The notes below the pieces were generated by a model. That model saw only the letters and a program-made list of their open reading frames with translations, was not told the origin of the DNA and did not search any database. This document shows, piece by piece, positions 35,516-45,405 of a stretch of DNA of 64,000 bases. Position numbers and translations under genes: made by a program. How positions within the stretch are numbered: the first letter of the stretch is position 1; every line of letters starts with the position of its first letter. Source of the stretch: Aliivibrio salmonicida LFI1238 (GTDB lineage: Bacteria; Pseudomonadota; Gammaproteobacteria; Enterobacterales; Vibrionaceae); assembly GCF_000196495.1 (NCBI RefSeq), contig NC_011312.1, positions 2,170,001 through 2,234,000 of the forward strand, read 5' to 3'.

Positions 35516-36457
35516 ATGAGATATTTTCCCATTTTTATGGATATACGAAAGCGACCAGTACTCGTCGTTGGTGGTGGGGAAGTTGCTTGCCGTAAAATTG
35601 ATATGTTATTGCAGGCGGATGCTGATATCACGGTAGTTGCTCCTTCAATTAAATCTTATTTAGCTGATTATGTGGAACAAGAAAAAATCCATTACCAGAA
35701 AGGATTTTATCACCGCGATCTATTAGACAATAAATACGTACAGGTATGGGCAACAACCGATAATGCTGACTTAAATCATCAAGTTTATAAAGATGCCCAC
35801 AACGTGGGGATCCTCGTTAATGTGGTTGATGATACTGCTCATTGTGATTTCATTACCCCGTCAATAGTGAACAGAGGAAGAGTTCAAGTTGCGATTTCTA
35901 GTGGTGGCGCTTCACCTGTTTTGATACGAATAATTAGAGAGCAATTAGAGACTCAATTATCAACAAAAATCGCAATGTTAGCGGATTTTGGTGCAGACAA
36001 ACGCAGTGTTGTTAAAGATGCATTTTCAACGGTGGATGAACGACGTAAATTTTGGGAAGCCTTTTTACGATCCCCTGAAATAGAAAAATTAAGCACTAGA
36101 AATGAATTGGAAGATTTATTCAGATTCTATTTATCGTCATCGGTAAACGTACAGGCAGAGCGTAATTGGATTGAGTACCACAAAGAGACCGAGATGTTGT
36201 CATTAAAGTCCCTGCGTTTAATGCAACAAGCCGAATGGGTATTGTGCTTCTCTGATTGCCCTGATGAGTTTATAGAGCTTTGTCGTCGTGATGCTGAGCG
36301 AATTTACATTGATACTGAAGCGGCTTTATTAGAGCGCTTACAAAAAGCAGAGAAAGAAAAGATAAGAGTAACTGTACTAGTGAAGAAAGGACGCTTACTC
36401 AGCAACAATGAGTTACAAGGCTATATGAGTAATGATGTCTACGTACCGACGTTGTAA
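35516..36457 (+). CDS. Siroheme synthase-like precorrin-2 dehydrogenase/ferrochelatase
   Basis: The 313-residue protein begins RYFPIFMDIRKRPVLVVGGGEVACRK, the NAD-binding start of the CysG-B/Met8p type, with TTDNADLNHQVY and CDFITPSIVNRG following. These enzymes turn precorrin-2 into siroheme, the cofactor of sulfite and nitrite reductases. The C-terminal ~105 residues (WVLCFSDCPDEFIELCRRDAERIYID) look like a shortened, degenerate methyltransferase part, so it does not replace full CysG. Followed 27 bases later by a GntR regulator. Confidence 0.82.
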   Translation: MRYFPIFMDIRKRPVLVVGGGEVACRKIDMLLQADADITVVAPSIKSYLADYVEQEKIHYQKGFYHRDLLDNKYVQVWATTDNADLNHQVYKDAHNVGILVNVVDDTAHCDFITPSIVNRGRVQVAISSGGASPVLIRIIREQLETQLSTKIAMLADFGADKRSVVKDAFSTVDERRKFWEAFLRSPEIEKLSTRNELEDLFRFYLSSSVNVQAERNWIEYHKETEMLSLKSLRLMQQAEWVLCFSDCPDEFIELCRRDAERIYIDTEAALLERLQKAEKEKIRVTVLVKKGRLLSNNELQGYMSNDVYVPTL

Positions 36458-36484
36458 TATTGATCGTTAAACCTAGGATAATGA

Positions 36485-37171
36485 ATGCAATACCTTGCTA
36501 TAAAAGACGCGATTGAAGAGCAAATAGAAAGTGGAATGCTAGAAATTGGGCATAAATTACCATCAGAAAGAACACTAGCAGAAGCGTTTTCAACGACTCG
36601 AATTACGCTTCGTGAAGCACTTTATCACTTAGAGTTATCGGGTAAAATATACCGAGAAGAACGTCGTGGATGGTTTGTTTCTTCGAAAGGGATCGTGTTA
36701 AATCCGATGGTCGATTTAGATCTGGCTGTATTATGTTCGAATCAAAAACGACGTTATATAAAAACCACCCTCAATGCACATAAAGTATTAGCACCTAAAG
36801 CTATTGCAAATGCGCTGCAATTGACGCCTTTTTCTTATGTTCTTGCGTTGTCATCTGTTATCTCTATTGATAGCAGAAAAGTGGCTATTCAATATCAATA
36901 TATCCCAGTAGAGCGTTTTCCTAAGTTGCAACAACCTGAAAATGAACCCTCTATAATGACTTATTTGAAAGATCACTATTTGTGTCAGGCTGATTTGATA
37001 ACAATGAAAATAGGCGTTCAACCTGCGGAACTGATTGAGTCAACGGCATTGAATATTAGTAGTGGAAGCATGCTTTTTTCTGTGAAACAAACGGTTCATG
37101 ATTCTCAAGGTAAGGCCTTTTTGTACCAAGTGACTAATTGGTGTCATGATGCGGTAAATATAGAAGGTTAA
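36485..37171 (+). CDS. GntR/HutC-type transcriptional regulator
   Basis: The 228-residue protein has an N-terminal winged helix (KLPSERTLAEAFSTTRITLREALYHLELSGKIYREERRGWFV) and a C-terminal UTRA ligand-binding domain (about 80-225). The ligand and targets are unknown. The close upstream siroheme-type gene may be co-transcribed, but no functional link is evident. Confidence 0.85.
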   Translation: MQYLAIKDAIEEQIESGMLEIGHKLPSERTLAEAFSTTRITLREALYHLELSGKIYREERRGWFVSSKGIVLNPMVDLDLAVLCSNQKRRYIKTTLNAHKVLAPKAIANALQLTPFSYVLALSSVISIDSRKVAIQYQYIPVERFPKLQQPENEPSIMTYLKDHYLCQADLITMKIGVQPAELIESTALNISSGSMLFSVKQTVHDSQGKAFLYQVTNWCHDAVNIEG

Positions 37172-37242
37172 TATGCTAATGCCAGTAATTATCTTTTCAG
37201 AATTAATGACACTGGTGTAAAACAGAAGCCGGTTCTGAATGA

Positions 37243-37276
37243 AAAAATACCACGAATAAATCGTGGTATTTTTATT
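37243..37276. terminator. Bidirectional terminator, GntR gene / DUF2786 gene
   Basis: AAATACCACGA/TCGTGGTATTT stem with A-run before and T-run after, between convergent genes. Confidence 0.85.
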
Positions 37277-37302
37277 TATAGAGGAAATAGATTACGGCGG
37301 TA

Positions 37303-37992
37303 TTAGCGTAATAATTTCTTGGCTTGAGTTCCGCCAACAGGACGGCTTACCGAAATTGTTCTGCCTTTCTTTAATCCTTTTTCATAATCAGCAGTAATGT
37401 TTGCCATTGCTTCTCTTAACTGCTGTTTGAATGTTTCTCTATCAATATTTTGAAATTCTTTATCAATGTAATCATTAATTTTGTTTGCAGAATCATCATC
37501 AGGGGCAATGACAGGCAGTTTTTCAAGTGCGCCTTCAATCCAACCCGCTAAAAATGAATTAACACGTCGAGTGACTTCAAGTTGCCCAGTCCCTGAGCCA
37601 GCAAAGCTATTTTTGAATTGGCCTGTTTGTTCATTCATTTCTCGATAAACAATATCAAAGGCAAATGCCGCAAAAATAGCGCGATCAGCAGAACCAATAA
37701 ATTCTACTTTTTTTAGCCCTTTATGGTTCAGCAGAACCGCTTCAACCCCAAATCGTGTATTGATACCACGAATGATTTTTAGAATATTACTGCCTACATT
37801 GGCAGGAAGAAGATGGGTACTTTGCGTTTTCCCCATTTTGATAAACTCAATGTCATCTTTCTCAAGACCATACTTAAGCATAAGGCGATGCGCCATTCTA
37901 ATGGCTTGAGCGGCTTCATTCACATTTGCTGAATTACCAAGTTCAAGACATTTAGCGATCTTTTTTAGAGCCTTTTGCTTTGCTGATGACAT
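37303..37992 (-). CDS. DUF2786 domain protein
   Basis: The 229-residue protein opens with the DUF2786 signature KQKALKKIAKCLELGNSANVNEAAQAIRMAHRLMLKYGL; the rest (YREMNEQTGQFKN, RRVNSFLAGWIEGAL) matches the phage/plasmid-linked DUF7168-type extension. No catalytic role is known. The family is often found on mobile DNA, but nothing else here marks a prophage. Confidence 0.82.
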   Translation of the reverse strand: MSSAKQKALKKIAKCLELGNSANVNEAAQAIRMAHRLMLKYGLEKDDIEFIKMGKTQSTHLLPANVGSNILKIIRGINTRFGVEAVLLNHKGLKKVEFIGSADRAIFAAFAFDIVYREMNEQTGQFKNSFAGSGTGQLEVTRRVNSFLAGWIEGALEKLPVIAPDDDSANKINDYIDKEFQNIDRETFKQQLREAMANITADYEKGLKKGRTISVSRPVGGTQAKKLLR

Positions 37993-38222
37993 TATCTATC
38001 CTTTCTTTTTTTGGGGCGTATATTCTACCTTTCTCTTTCAAAATTTGGAAGATAGAAGATGCGCTTACTTTGTGTTCTTAATGAAATAAATGGAGATAAA
38101 AGAAGGGTTGGTGTGGTTTATTAAGTAAATGATAAAAGAAGAAGAGAGATAAGGGTGTTTTTATAAAATCAAAGTAAATAAAAACACCATAAAATGAATC
38201 GTGGCTAAAAAAGGAGAGGGCG

Positions 38223-38918
38223 TTAAATGCCTAGTTCATCAAATAATGAGTCGTTAAGATCCTGAGTATTCTCTATTTTTTGTTCCGTTTTCTGATTGTT
38301 TCCAACTTTATGCTGTTCGAACAAATCATCAGCATCGAATTCGTCTTCTTGTTCGAATTCTTCAAGTTGAATAAATTCGGTTTTATCCATCGCTAGTTCA
38401 AGATAGAAAATATTATTATTTTGAGTCGTAAACGTAACACGACGTGCTTGAGGGCGATCAAGGTTTGTATCTACAGACAGGATGACTTGCTTATTTAAGG
38501 CCAACATTTTTGGTTGGTTTTGCGAAATCGTGGTTTGCAGCTGTTTGCGGATTTGACCCGTAAAATCACCTACGATTTGGTTCATTAACTCACCCAATAC
38601 GTCACCAACTTCGTCTGAGGTATGCAAGATAGCAAGTTCTTCAGCAGGCATGCCCATTGTTTGCATGTATCGAGTATACAGCTCAAGAGCAGCATCTTTT
38701 GTGAAGTTAGTGATAACCAATCCAGAGAAACCACCATCAAATAAAACAAAGCAACCAAAGTCTGGTTTTAAGCTTGTTTTCGATATTTTTTGAACCATGG
38801 CTGAGTAATTAACTGAACTTTGAGTTGCCTTCGTTAATACGCCTGACATCGAGCGGCACAACGTTAATAAAATATCATCAGTTGTAATTGTTTTATTTTT
38901 TCTTATCGCAGGTTTCAT
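38223..38918 (-). CDS. DUF3334 (CheX-like) protein
   Basis: The 231-residue protein has a core like CheX/CheC phosphatases (DEVGDVLGELMNQIVGDFTGQIRKQL, about 100-130) and a charged acidic tail (FEQEDEFDADDLFEQ). DUF3334 is widespread in vibrios with no proven function; a chemotaxis or surface-related role is a guess from the fold. The ATG at 38918 is chosen over the TTG at 38933. Confidence 0.8.
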   Translation of the reverse strand: MKPAIRKNKTITTDDILLTLCRSMSGVLTKATQSSVNYSAMVQKISKTSLKPDFGCFVLFDGGFSGLVITNFTKDAALELYTRYMQTMGMPAEELAILHTSDEVGDVLGELMNQIVGDFTGQIRKQLQTTISQNQPKMLALNKQVILSVDTNLDRPQARRVTFTTQNNNIFYLELAMDKTEFIQLEEFEQEDEFDADDLFEQHKVGNNQKTEQKIENTQDLNDSLFDELGI

Positions 38919-39198
38919 AACGTTCTCTATCAAAATGAGTTAAGAGGAGCTGATGCCATATCGCGTGATCATTGAATCGACGACTTTCTTAATATGGGCC
39001 ATATACTAAAGCAAGAACAGTGCCACAGCTAAAAGGAATAGGAGGGCATTAGGTTTGTGTGTGAGTATTAATTCAAGACATAAAATATTTGGTTGATATA
39101 GCATAGGTTTGATGTTTTATCCACGCGAGATGTTGTAAAGTGTGTTTAGAACAACAATATGGTGCTGAGGGATCAGCAAGTGAAGGAGCATGGAAGCA

Positions 39199-42100
39199 AT
39201 GTTACCAGCGTTAAAATTTCAATCGACTATCGATTCTGTTGTATTAACTTATCTAGAAGCCTTAAAACATACTGATTTTAAAGGCGATATAGAAACCACT
39301 TACGCCAGTCGCTTAGCGGTATCTACCGATAACAGCGTCTACCAGCAACTACCACAAGCGGTGTTATTGCCCCGTTCCACTGAGGATGTTCAGTGTCTTG
39401 CTGTACTGGCAGACAAACCTGAATTTAGAGGGATTACCTTTTCTCCTAGAGGAGGCGGTACGGGAACTAATGGACAATCTTTAACAAAAGGTATCGTGGT
39501 TGATCTCTCTCGTCATATGAATAAAGTGATCGAGATTAATCCGCTGGAAGGCTGGGCCAAAGTTCAAACTGGGCTTATTAAAGACCAACTTAATGATGCA
39601 CTTCGTCCGCATGGTTTTTTCTTTTCTCCTGATTTATCAACCAGTAACCGAGCAACACTTGGGGGCATGATTAATACCGATGCTTCCGGTCAGGGATCAC
39701 TCAAATACGGTAAAACATCCGATCATGTATTAAGTGTCACTGCTATTTTAGCTAATGGTACTGTGTTAGATACGGCTTTAACCAAAGAGAATCAACCGAA
39801 AGCGGCATTAACGGCTCTTGAAGTGACGGAATCAGTATGCCGAACTAAACGTCAACAAATTACGGATAAATTCCCTCCGTTAAACCGTTTCTTGACGGGG
39901 TATGACCTAAAAAATGCGTTGAATATTGAAACGGACAATTTTGATATTACTCGAGTGCTGTGTGGCGCAGAAGGGTCTTTGGCTTTTCTCACTGAAGCCA
40001 TTGTAAATATTACGCCTATTCCAAAGGCAAGAACCTTAATCAACGTGAAATATGACAGTTTTGATGCGGCATTAAGAAATGCGGCATTCATGGTTGATGC
40101 AAACGCATTATCTGTTGAAACAATTGATTCTCGAGTTTTAAACTTTGCGAAACAAGACATTGTTTGGCATAGCGTGAGTGATCTCATTACTGACGTACCG
40201 AACAAAGATATGCTTGGCCTAAATATGGTTGAGTTTGCAGGCGCAGATCAACAAGAAGTCGATCAGCAAGTGTCTGCGCTAATCGAAAAACTTGATGTGT
40301 TGATAGAAAGCGGTAAATCAGGGTTAATCGGCTATCAAGTGACACAAGATGTGGCAAGTATTGGCCGTATTTACACCATGCGTAAAAAAGCCGTTGGGTT
40401 GCTCGGTGCTACAAAAGGCGCGGCTAAGCCCGTTGCTTTTGCTGAAGATACTTGTGTACCTCCTGAAAATTTAGCCGATTTCATTCAAGAATTTAGAACC
40501 CTACTTGATGGGCACAAACTTAACTACGGTATGTTTGGTCATGTTGATGCTGGCGTACTTCATGTTCGTCCTGCATTGGATATGTGCGATCCGGAACAAG
40601 AAGCGTTAATGCATACGATTTCTGATCAAGTGGTGGCTTTGGTTTCTAAATACGGCGGCTTAATGTGGGGAGAGCATGGTAAAGGTTTCCGTTCAGAATA
40701 TGGTCCTGAATTTTTTGGTGATGAGATTTTTACTGAGTTGAGAAGAGTAAAAGCCGCGTTTGACCCTTACAATAAAATGAACCCAGGCAAAATTTGTACA
40801 CCACTAGACAGTACTGATGAGCTTGTCAAAGTGAGTGACACTAAACGTGGGTTTTATGATCGCCAAATTCCTGTTGAAGTCAGAGATAGCTTTAATCAAG
40901 CGATGGAATGTAATGGCAATGGTTTATGTTTTAATTACGAAACCAGTTCGCCAATGTGCCCATCAATGAAAGTGACCTCTGATCGCCGTCATTCACCAAA
41001 AGGGCGAGCCGGCCTTGTACGTGAATGGCTACGTCAATTGGCTGAGAAAGGTGTTGATCCCGTCAAGTTAGAGCACGATTTATTAACAAAGCGTCCATCG
41101 ATAAAACAAATCATCGACCGTATTCGTAATCGTATAAATAAAGAGAAAGAATACGATTACTCTCATGAAGTACATGAGGCGATGATGGGGTGTTTAGCAT
41201 GCAAAGCATGTGCAAGCCAATGCCCAATAAAAGTTGATGTACCGAGCTTTCGTTCACGCTTTTTAAATATGTATCACAGTCGTTACCAGCGCCCAGTAAA
41301 AGATTACTTGGTGGCAAATATTGAAACGATGTTACCTATAATGGCAACGATGCCAACCGTAATTAATGGTGTTTTAAAGCAAAGTATTACACAAAGCATG
41401 ACGAAGCGTGCGATTGGGTATGTTGATATGCCATTGTTATCTGTTCCTACCTTAAAAGAAAAATGTCGAGAACGAGATATTGAGACATTTAATTTAGAAA
41501 CCTTGAAAGGGTTGTCTGATAAAGAGAAGCAGAGTTATGTGTTGATTGTTCAAGACCCTTTCACTAGCTACTATGATGCGAGTGTTATTAGTGATTTTAT
41601 TGAGTTAATACAGCGTTTAGGTTTAAAACCAATACTGCTGCCATTTAAACCAAATGGAAAAGCTCAACACGTAAAAGGTTTCTTAAAACAATTTACCTCA
41701 ACAGCAAAGAATACGAGTGAGTTTCTAAATCAAATTGCGACACTGGATATTCCAATGGTTGGCGTGGATCCTGCATTGGTTCTTTGTTATAGAGATGAAT
41801 ACGCAGAAATGCTTAAAGACCAACGTGGTGATTTTGAAGTTCTCACGGTTCATGAATGGTTAATGCCGCGATTAGTTGAGTTTAACAAATCGAACATTAT
41901 TGATGTTAGACCATGGAAATTGTTTGCTCACTGTACAGAGAAAACAAAAATGCCAAATGCGGAGAAAGAGTGGGGAGAAATATTTAACCACTTTGGATTA
42001 ACATTGCATACCGTGCCTGTTGGTTGTTGTGGAATGGCTGGGACGTATGGTCATGAAGCCGATAAAGTTGAAACGTCTAAAGCCGTCTATGATCTCAGCT

Positions 42101-42231
42101 GGAAAGCTAATCTTAGAGTGTTAGATAAAGATCGATGTTTAGTCACTGGATATTCATGTCGTAGTCAGGTTAAACGATTTGAAGGAGAGCAATTAAAGCA
42201 CCCCTTACAAGCGCTACTGACAAATATTTAA
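39199..42231 (+). CDS. ydiJ: FAD- and Fe-S-binding oxidoreductase YdiJ
   Basis: The ~1,010-residue protein fuses a FAD-linked oxidase (FAD-binding PRGGGTGTNGQSL near 85; MFGHVDAGVLHVRPALD) to a CCG/4Fe-4S half (cluster ligands in CLACKACASQCPIKVDVP near 670; GCCGMAGTYGHE near 950). It aligns end to end with E. coli YdiJ, reported as a D-2-hydroxyglutarate dehydrogenase. ATG 39199 is ten bases behind GAAGGAG; ATG 39190 is almost on top of it. A GCGTTACTTTA/TAAAGTAGCGC hairpin follows. Confidence 0.92.
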   Translation: MLPALKFQSTIDSVVLTYLEALKHTDFKGDIETTYASRLAVSTDNSVYQQLPQAVLLPRSTEDVQCLAVLADKPEFRGITFSPRGGGTGTNGQSLTKGIVVDLSRHMNKVIEINPLEGWAKVQTGLIKDQLNDALRPHGFFFSPDLSTSNRATLGGMINTDASGQGSLKYGKTSDHVLSVTAILANGTVLDTALTKENQPKAALTALEVTESVCRTKRQQITDKFPPLNRFLTGYDLKNALNIETDNFDITRVLCGAEGSLAFLTEAIVNITPIPKARTLINVKYDSFDAALRNAAFMVDANALSVETIDSRVLNFAKQDIVWHSVSDLITDVPNKDMLGLNMVEFAGADQQEVDQQVSALIEKLDVLIESGKSGLIGYQVTQDVASIGRIYTMRKKAVGLLGATKGAAKPVAFAEDTCVPPENLADFIQEFRTLLDGHKLNYGMFGHVDAGVLHVRPALDMCDPEQEALMHTISDQVVALVSKYGGLMWGEHGKGFRSEYGPEFFGDEIFTELRRVKAAFDPYNKMNPGKICTPLDSTDELVKVSDTKRGFYDRQIPVEVRDSFNQAMECNGNGLCFNYETSSPMCPSMKVTSDRRHSPKGRAGLVREWLRQLAEKGVDPVKLEHDLLTKRPSIKQIIDRIRNRINKEKEYDYSHEVHEAMMGCLACKACASQCPIKVDVPSFRSRFLNMYHSRYQRPVKDYLVANIETMLPIMATMPTVINGVLKQSITQSMTKRAIGYVDMPLLSVPTLKEKCRERDIETFNLETLKGLSDKEKQSYVLIVQDPFTSYYDASVISDFIELIQRLGLKPILLPFKPNGKAQHVKGFLKQFTSTAKNTSEFLNQIATLDIPMVGVDPALVLCYRDEYAEMLKDQRGDFEVLTVHEWLMPRLVEFNKSNIIDVRPWKLFAHCTEKTKMPNAEKEWGEIFNHFGLTLHTVPVGCCGMAGTYGHEADKVETSKAVYDLSWKANLRVLDKDRCLVTGYSCRSQVKRFEGEQLKHPLQALLTNI

Positions 42232-42399
42232 TATTGGAATGACTCTGCGTTACTTTATGGTAAAGTAGCGCGGATTTTACACATAGTTGTAAAACTATTT
42301 TTTATAAAACGAATGATAAAGCGGTGGTATTACTACCACTTTGTTGTTTACGGGTTGTTATATTGTAATCAATGTTTTTAATTAGAGTTAATAATATAG

Positions 42400-43992
42400 A
42401 TGAGCACCGCTGAATTAATTAAACGCATTCCGCACATGAATGTTCTTGTTTTCACTGAAAAACGAGAACGTAGTACCCAGATCCGCCAATTTTTTCAAAA
42501 GGCGGGCTTTAAGAGTGCAGATAACTTTAATGTAAGCATGAAGGCGTCTGATTTGCCCGTGTATGAATATTACTTCATTGAATATCGTTATTCTGAACAT
42601 GAAGTAATATCGGACATCGTTAAGAGTGCACGAGCGAAAGCTAAATTTGGTAAGCGACCAATCTTTATTATTGATATTGAAAATGAAGAGTCTCAAGTCG
42701 ATGAAATCAATGCGAGAGAACTCTTCCCTGATTTTGTTGTAAATAGTCCAATTAATTTTGGTTATATTGATGAGTTAATTCGGAAATCATTCAATTTAAC
42801 CTTATTAATTGAGAAATTGATTGCTGAAGTCAATAACTCCCAAGCGGCTTTTATTAAGCGAGCTCAAACTTATACTGGCACGTATAAGAACCGTATGCTT
42901 TTAAACATGACATTAGAAGAGTTAAATAAAGCGAAAGATTCTGTCACATTTAAAAAAGTATACCAGCGCCATGATAAAAGCGAGATCATGCCTCAGAACT
43001 TAATGGCTTATTGTGAAATGGTTGAGAAACCAAAAGCGATTCCTGTTCTTGAATTATTATTACGCTCAAAGCGTTATCAGTTCCAAGCAAATTTTATGCT
43101 TTCTGCTATTTATGCAGAAGCAAAGCATACGAGTAAGGTTCAGATTGCACTTACAAAAGCGTATGAAAATAATCCTAAAAATGACGATGTATTTTATGCG
43201 TTTCTTGATTTTATCATCGAGAACAATGAATCATTATTATTGCATAATATGGTAATGAAACGTTTTTATCATATAGGGATTACTCCTTCGACATTAAACA
43301 GAATGGTAATAGATCTTGCTAATGCTGTTTATAAAACGAACGTCGTTTTTAATAAAGATGATTATAAACGCTTCTTTGGTCAATTAATTATGACATTAAA
43401 GAAACGTATCTCTATGGATAAACGCGATGAACTGCAAGGATTCATTAATGTACTTGTTGCTCGTCAGTTGTATAAGCAAGGTAAGCGTTATAAAGCAAAA
43501 GCGATTGCGGTATTAAATTATCATCGTTTTCTTTCTAATCGAAAAGTTGCTTCTGATGAATTTCGTGTTGCCACTTTTGGTGTGCTAGCAATGGCGGGCG
43601 AAATAAAGCTGTGTGTCACACTGTATAAAATGTTTGATCAAACTGGACTTAAAAAAACGGCCCCTCAGTTATTACAGCAATCGATGGCCCATTTTCAAAA
43701 GTTGAATAAAGTATACCAATGGCTAAGAGCTCAAAAGTCTGCGGATGAAAACAATCTACAATTGGTAAAAATCGGTCAAACGTACCCTTATTCTTCGGAT
43801 CTTAATTACATGCTATTAACGCTAACATTAAGAGGGAAAAATTTGATGAAAGATCCTAAAAACATTAAACAATGTTTGGCGATTATTCATCGAATGGAAA
43901 AGACCAATAACACCGCAGGTTACGAGAATGTAATGTCATCAGTTGAGCAAAATAAAAAAATTCTTATTGATGTATTGTTAGGTAGCTCATAA
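42400..43992 (+). CDS. Receiver-like protein with helical repeats, unknown function
   Basis: The 530-residue cytoplasmic protein starts with a receiver-like alpha/beta segment (NVLVFTEKRERSTQIRQFFQKAGF; IFIIDIENEE) that lacks the usual phospho-acceptor pattern, followed by about 350 residues of paired helices resembling TPR repeats (ANFMLSAIYAEAKHTSKVQIAL). It may be a Vibrio signalling scaffold. The closest theme is response-regulator/TPR proteins, but I do not recognise a named gene. Confidence 0.65.
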   Translation: MSTAELIKRIPHMNVLVFTEKRERSTQIRQFFQKAGFKSADNFNVSMKASDLPVYEYYFIEYRYSEHEVISDIVKSARAKAKFGKRPIFIIDIENEESQVDEINARELFPDFVVNSPINFGYIDELIRKSFNLTLLIEKLIAEVNNSQAAFIKRAQTYTGTYKNRMLLNMTLEELNKAKDSVTFKKVYQRHDKSEIMPQNLMAYCEMVEKPKAIPVLELLLRSKRYQFQANFMLSAIYAEAKHTSKVQIALTKAYENNPKNDDVFYAFLDFIIENNESLLLHNMVMKRFYHIGITPSTLNRMVIDLANAVYKTNVVFNKDDYKRFFGQLIMTLKKRISMDKRDELQGFINVLVARQLYKQGKRYKAKAIAVLNYHRFLSNRKVASDEFRVATFGVLAMAGEIKLCVTLYKMFDQTGLKKTAPQLLQQSMAHFQKLNKVYQWLRAQKSADENNLQLVKIGQTYPYSSDLNYMLLTLTLRGKNLMKDPKNIKQCLAIIHRMEKTNNTAGYENVMSSVEQNKKILIDVLLGSS

Positions 43993-44120
43993 TTTTATCT
44001 GTTTTTTTTCTTAATAGGTTTCATCCATCACAGAGATAGGAAAGAGTGATTTAGCTTTTTTCTAAAAATAGTCCACACTTAAGTTATCAAAATAAAAGAT
44101 AGCGATTGCTAGGGGTATAC

Positions 44121-44540
44121 ATGATGGAAAATAAAAAAGTAAAACAATACATGAGCGCACGCCCACTTTCTTTGACAGCGGATATGTCATTATCAGCAGC
44201 GTTAGACCAATTTATTACTTCACAACATATTGGCGGCCCAGTTGTTAATGAACAAAGAGAAGTGATTGGATTTATTTCAGAACAAGATTTGATTAAGTCA
44301 CTTTTGGGTGTGAGTTACCATTGTCAAGATACGCACGTTGTTGGTGATGTAATGAGACAAGATGTCTTAACGGTAACGCCAGAAGATAATATTATCGAGC
44401 TCGCACAAAGTATGACAGCGGATAAGCCTAAAATTTACCCTGTTGTGGATGGTGGTAAATTGGTCGGCATTATTACTCGACGTAATGTTCTTCAAGCGAT
44501 CAGTGAATCGATTGGTCATTGTTTTAAACATCCAGTTTAA
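44121..44540 (+). CDS. CBS-domain pair protein
   Basis: The 139-residue protein consists of two CBS motifs (VKQYMSARPLSLTADMSLSAALDQF and VGDVMRQDVLTVTPEDNIIELAQSM), a Bateman module that usually senses adenine nucleotides. Start at ATG 44121 or 44124, six to nine bases behind AGGGG. It probably regulates another protein. A terminator and then a group II intron follow. Confidence 0.85.
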   Translation: MMENKKVKQYMSARPLSLTADMSLSAALDQFITSQHIGGPVVNEQREVIGFISEQDLIKSLLGVSYHCQDTHVVGDVMRQDVLTVTPEDNIIELAQSMTADKPKIYPVVDGGKLVGIITRRNVLQAISESIGHCFKHPV

Positions 44541-44614
44541 TCATTTATTAGCATTCACCATCTCCCGATTACAAATTTGTCAGTTATTGTACGGTTAGAC
44601 ATTGGTAATTAATG

Positions 44615-44638
44615 AAAGGCACCTCGGTGCCTTTTTTT
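44615..44638 (+). terminator. Terminator before the group II intron
   Basis: AAAGGCACC-TC-GGTGCCTTT stem with seven T. The intron begins directly behind it. Confidence 0.88.
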
Positions 44639-45405
44639 GTTTGCCCAGCAAAGCTGGCAAACCCGTCCACTTGAAAGATAGTGGAGTCACCCTGACTAAG
44701 GGGAAGACAATCTGAATGGCAAGGGCGCCACTGGCCAATGGTGGGGTCTGAAGGAAGCCATAAGAAGTTAGATGTACACAACTAACCGTAACCTGTTTCG
44801 GCGGGATTGGTGGGTAAGCGTCCAAAATAGCGTGAAGCCCAATACTTAGTTAGACCAATTCTGTGCTTGAGGGTGGCATATCTAACAGGGAGTCAGTGTA
44901 ATAACTGGGGAAGCCTGGCATCTAAACTTAATTGTTAGTAAGTGGCTTAGATTCAAGAAGAAACTCAAGATCTAATGTCGATGTGAGGTGGCAGATGAAC
45001 CCGTAGTAGTGAGTAAGGCTAGGCCTGTGAAAGCCATTGATGGTGTGGAGGACAAAACCAAGCCGACTATCAGCAATATGTCTGATAGAGTCAATTTGAG
45101 CCAAAAGCACTTATTGATTGCGAAGGGGGGAAGTGATTTATAAATCACCTAAAAATGACGTAATTTATGATGGGTTCACGAATTACCAAATAAGGTAAAG
45201 TCTCTATTTTAATGGCTAAGGGTGATACTAAAGCTGTGAATAGAACTGGGCACGGGGAGTAAGTGTTTCTCTTTACTAGAGGCATAGAGGCGGTTAAGCA
45301 TATTGCGAATAAAAAGGCGTAGCCTTGCTAGAAAACTTAACGCGACAACGAAATAAACCTAACCAATATAAACAAAGTCAGCAGCAGGTGATGTGAGATA
45401 ATAAC

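Noticed and set aside
37303..38918. Prophage remnant around the DUF2786 gene
   Set aside because: Only one phage-associated domain; neighbours are normal chromosomal genes with their own terminators.
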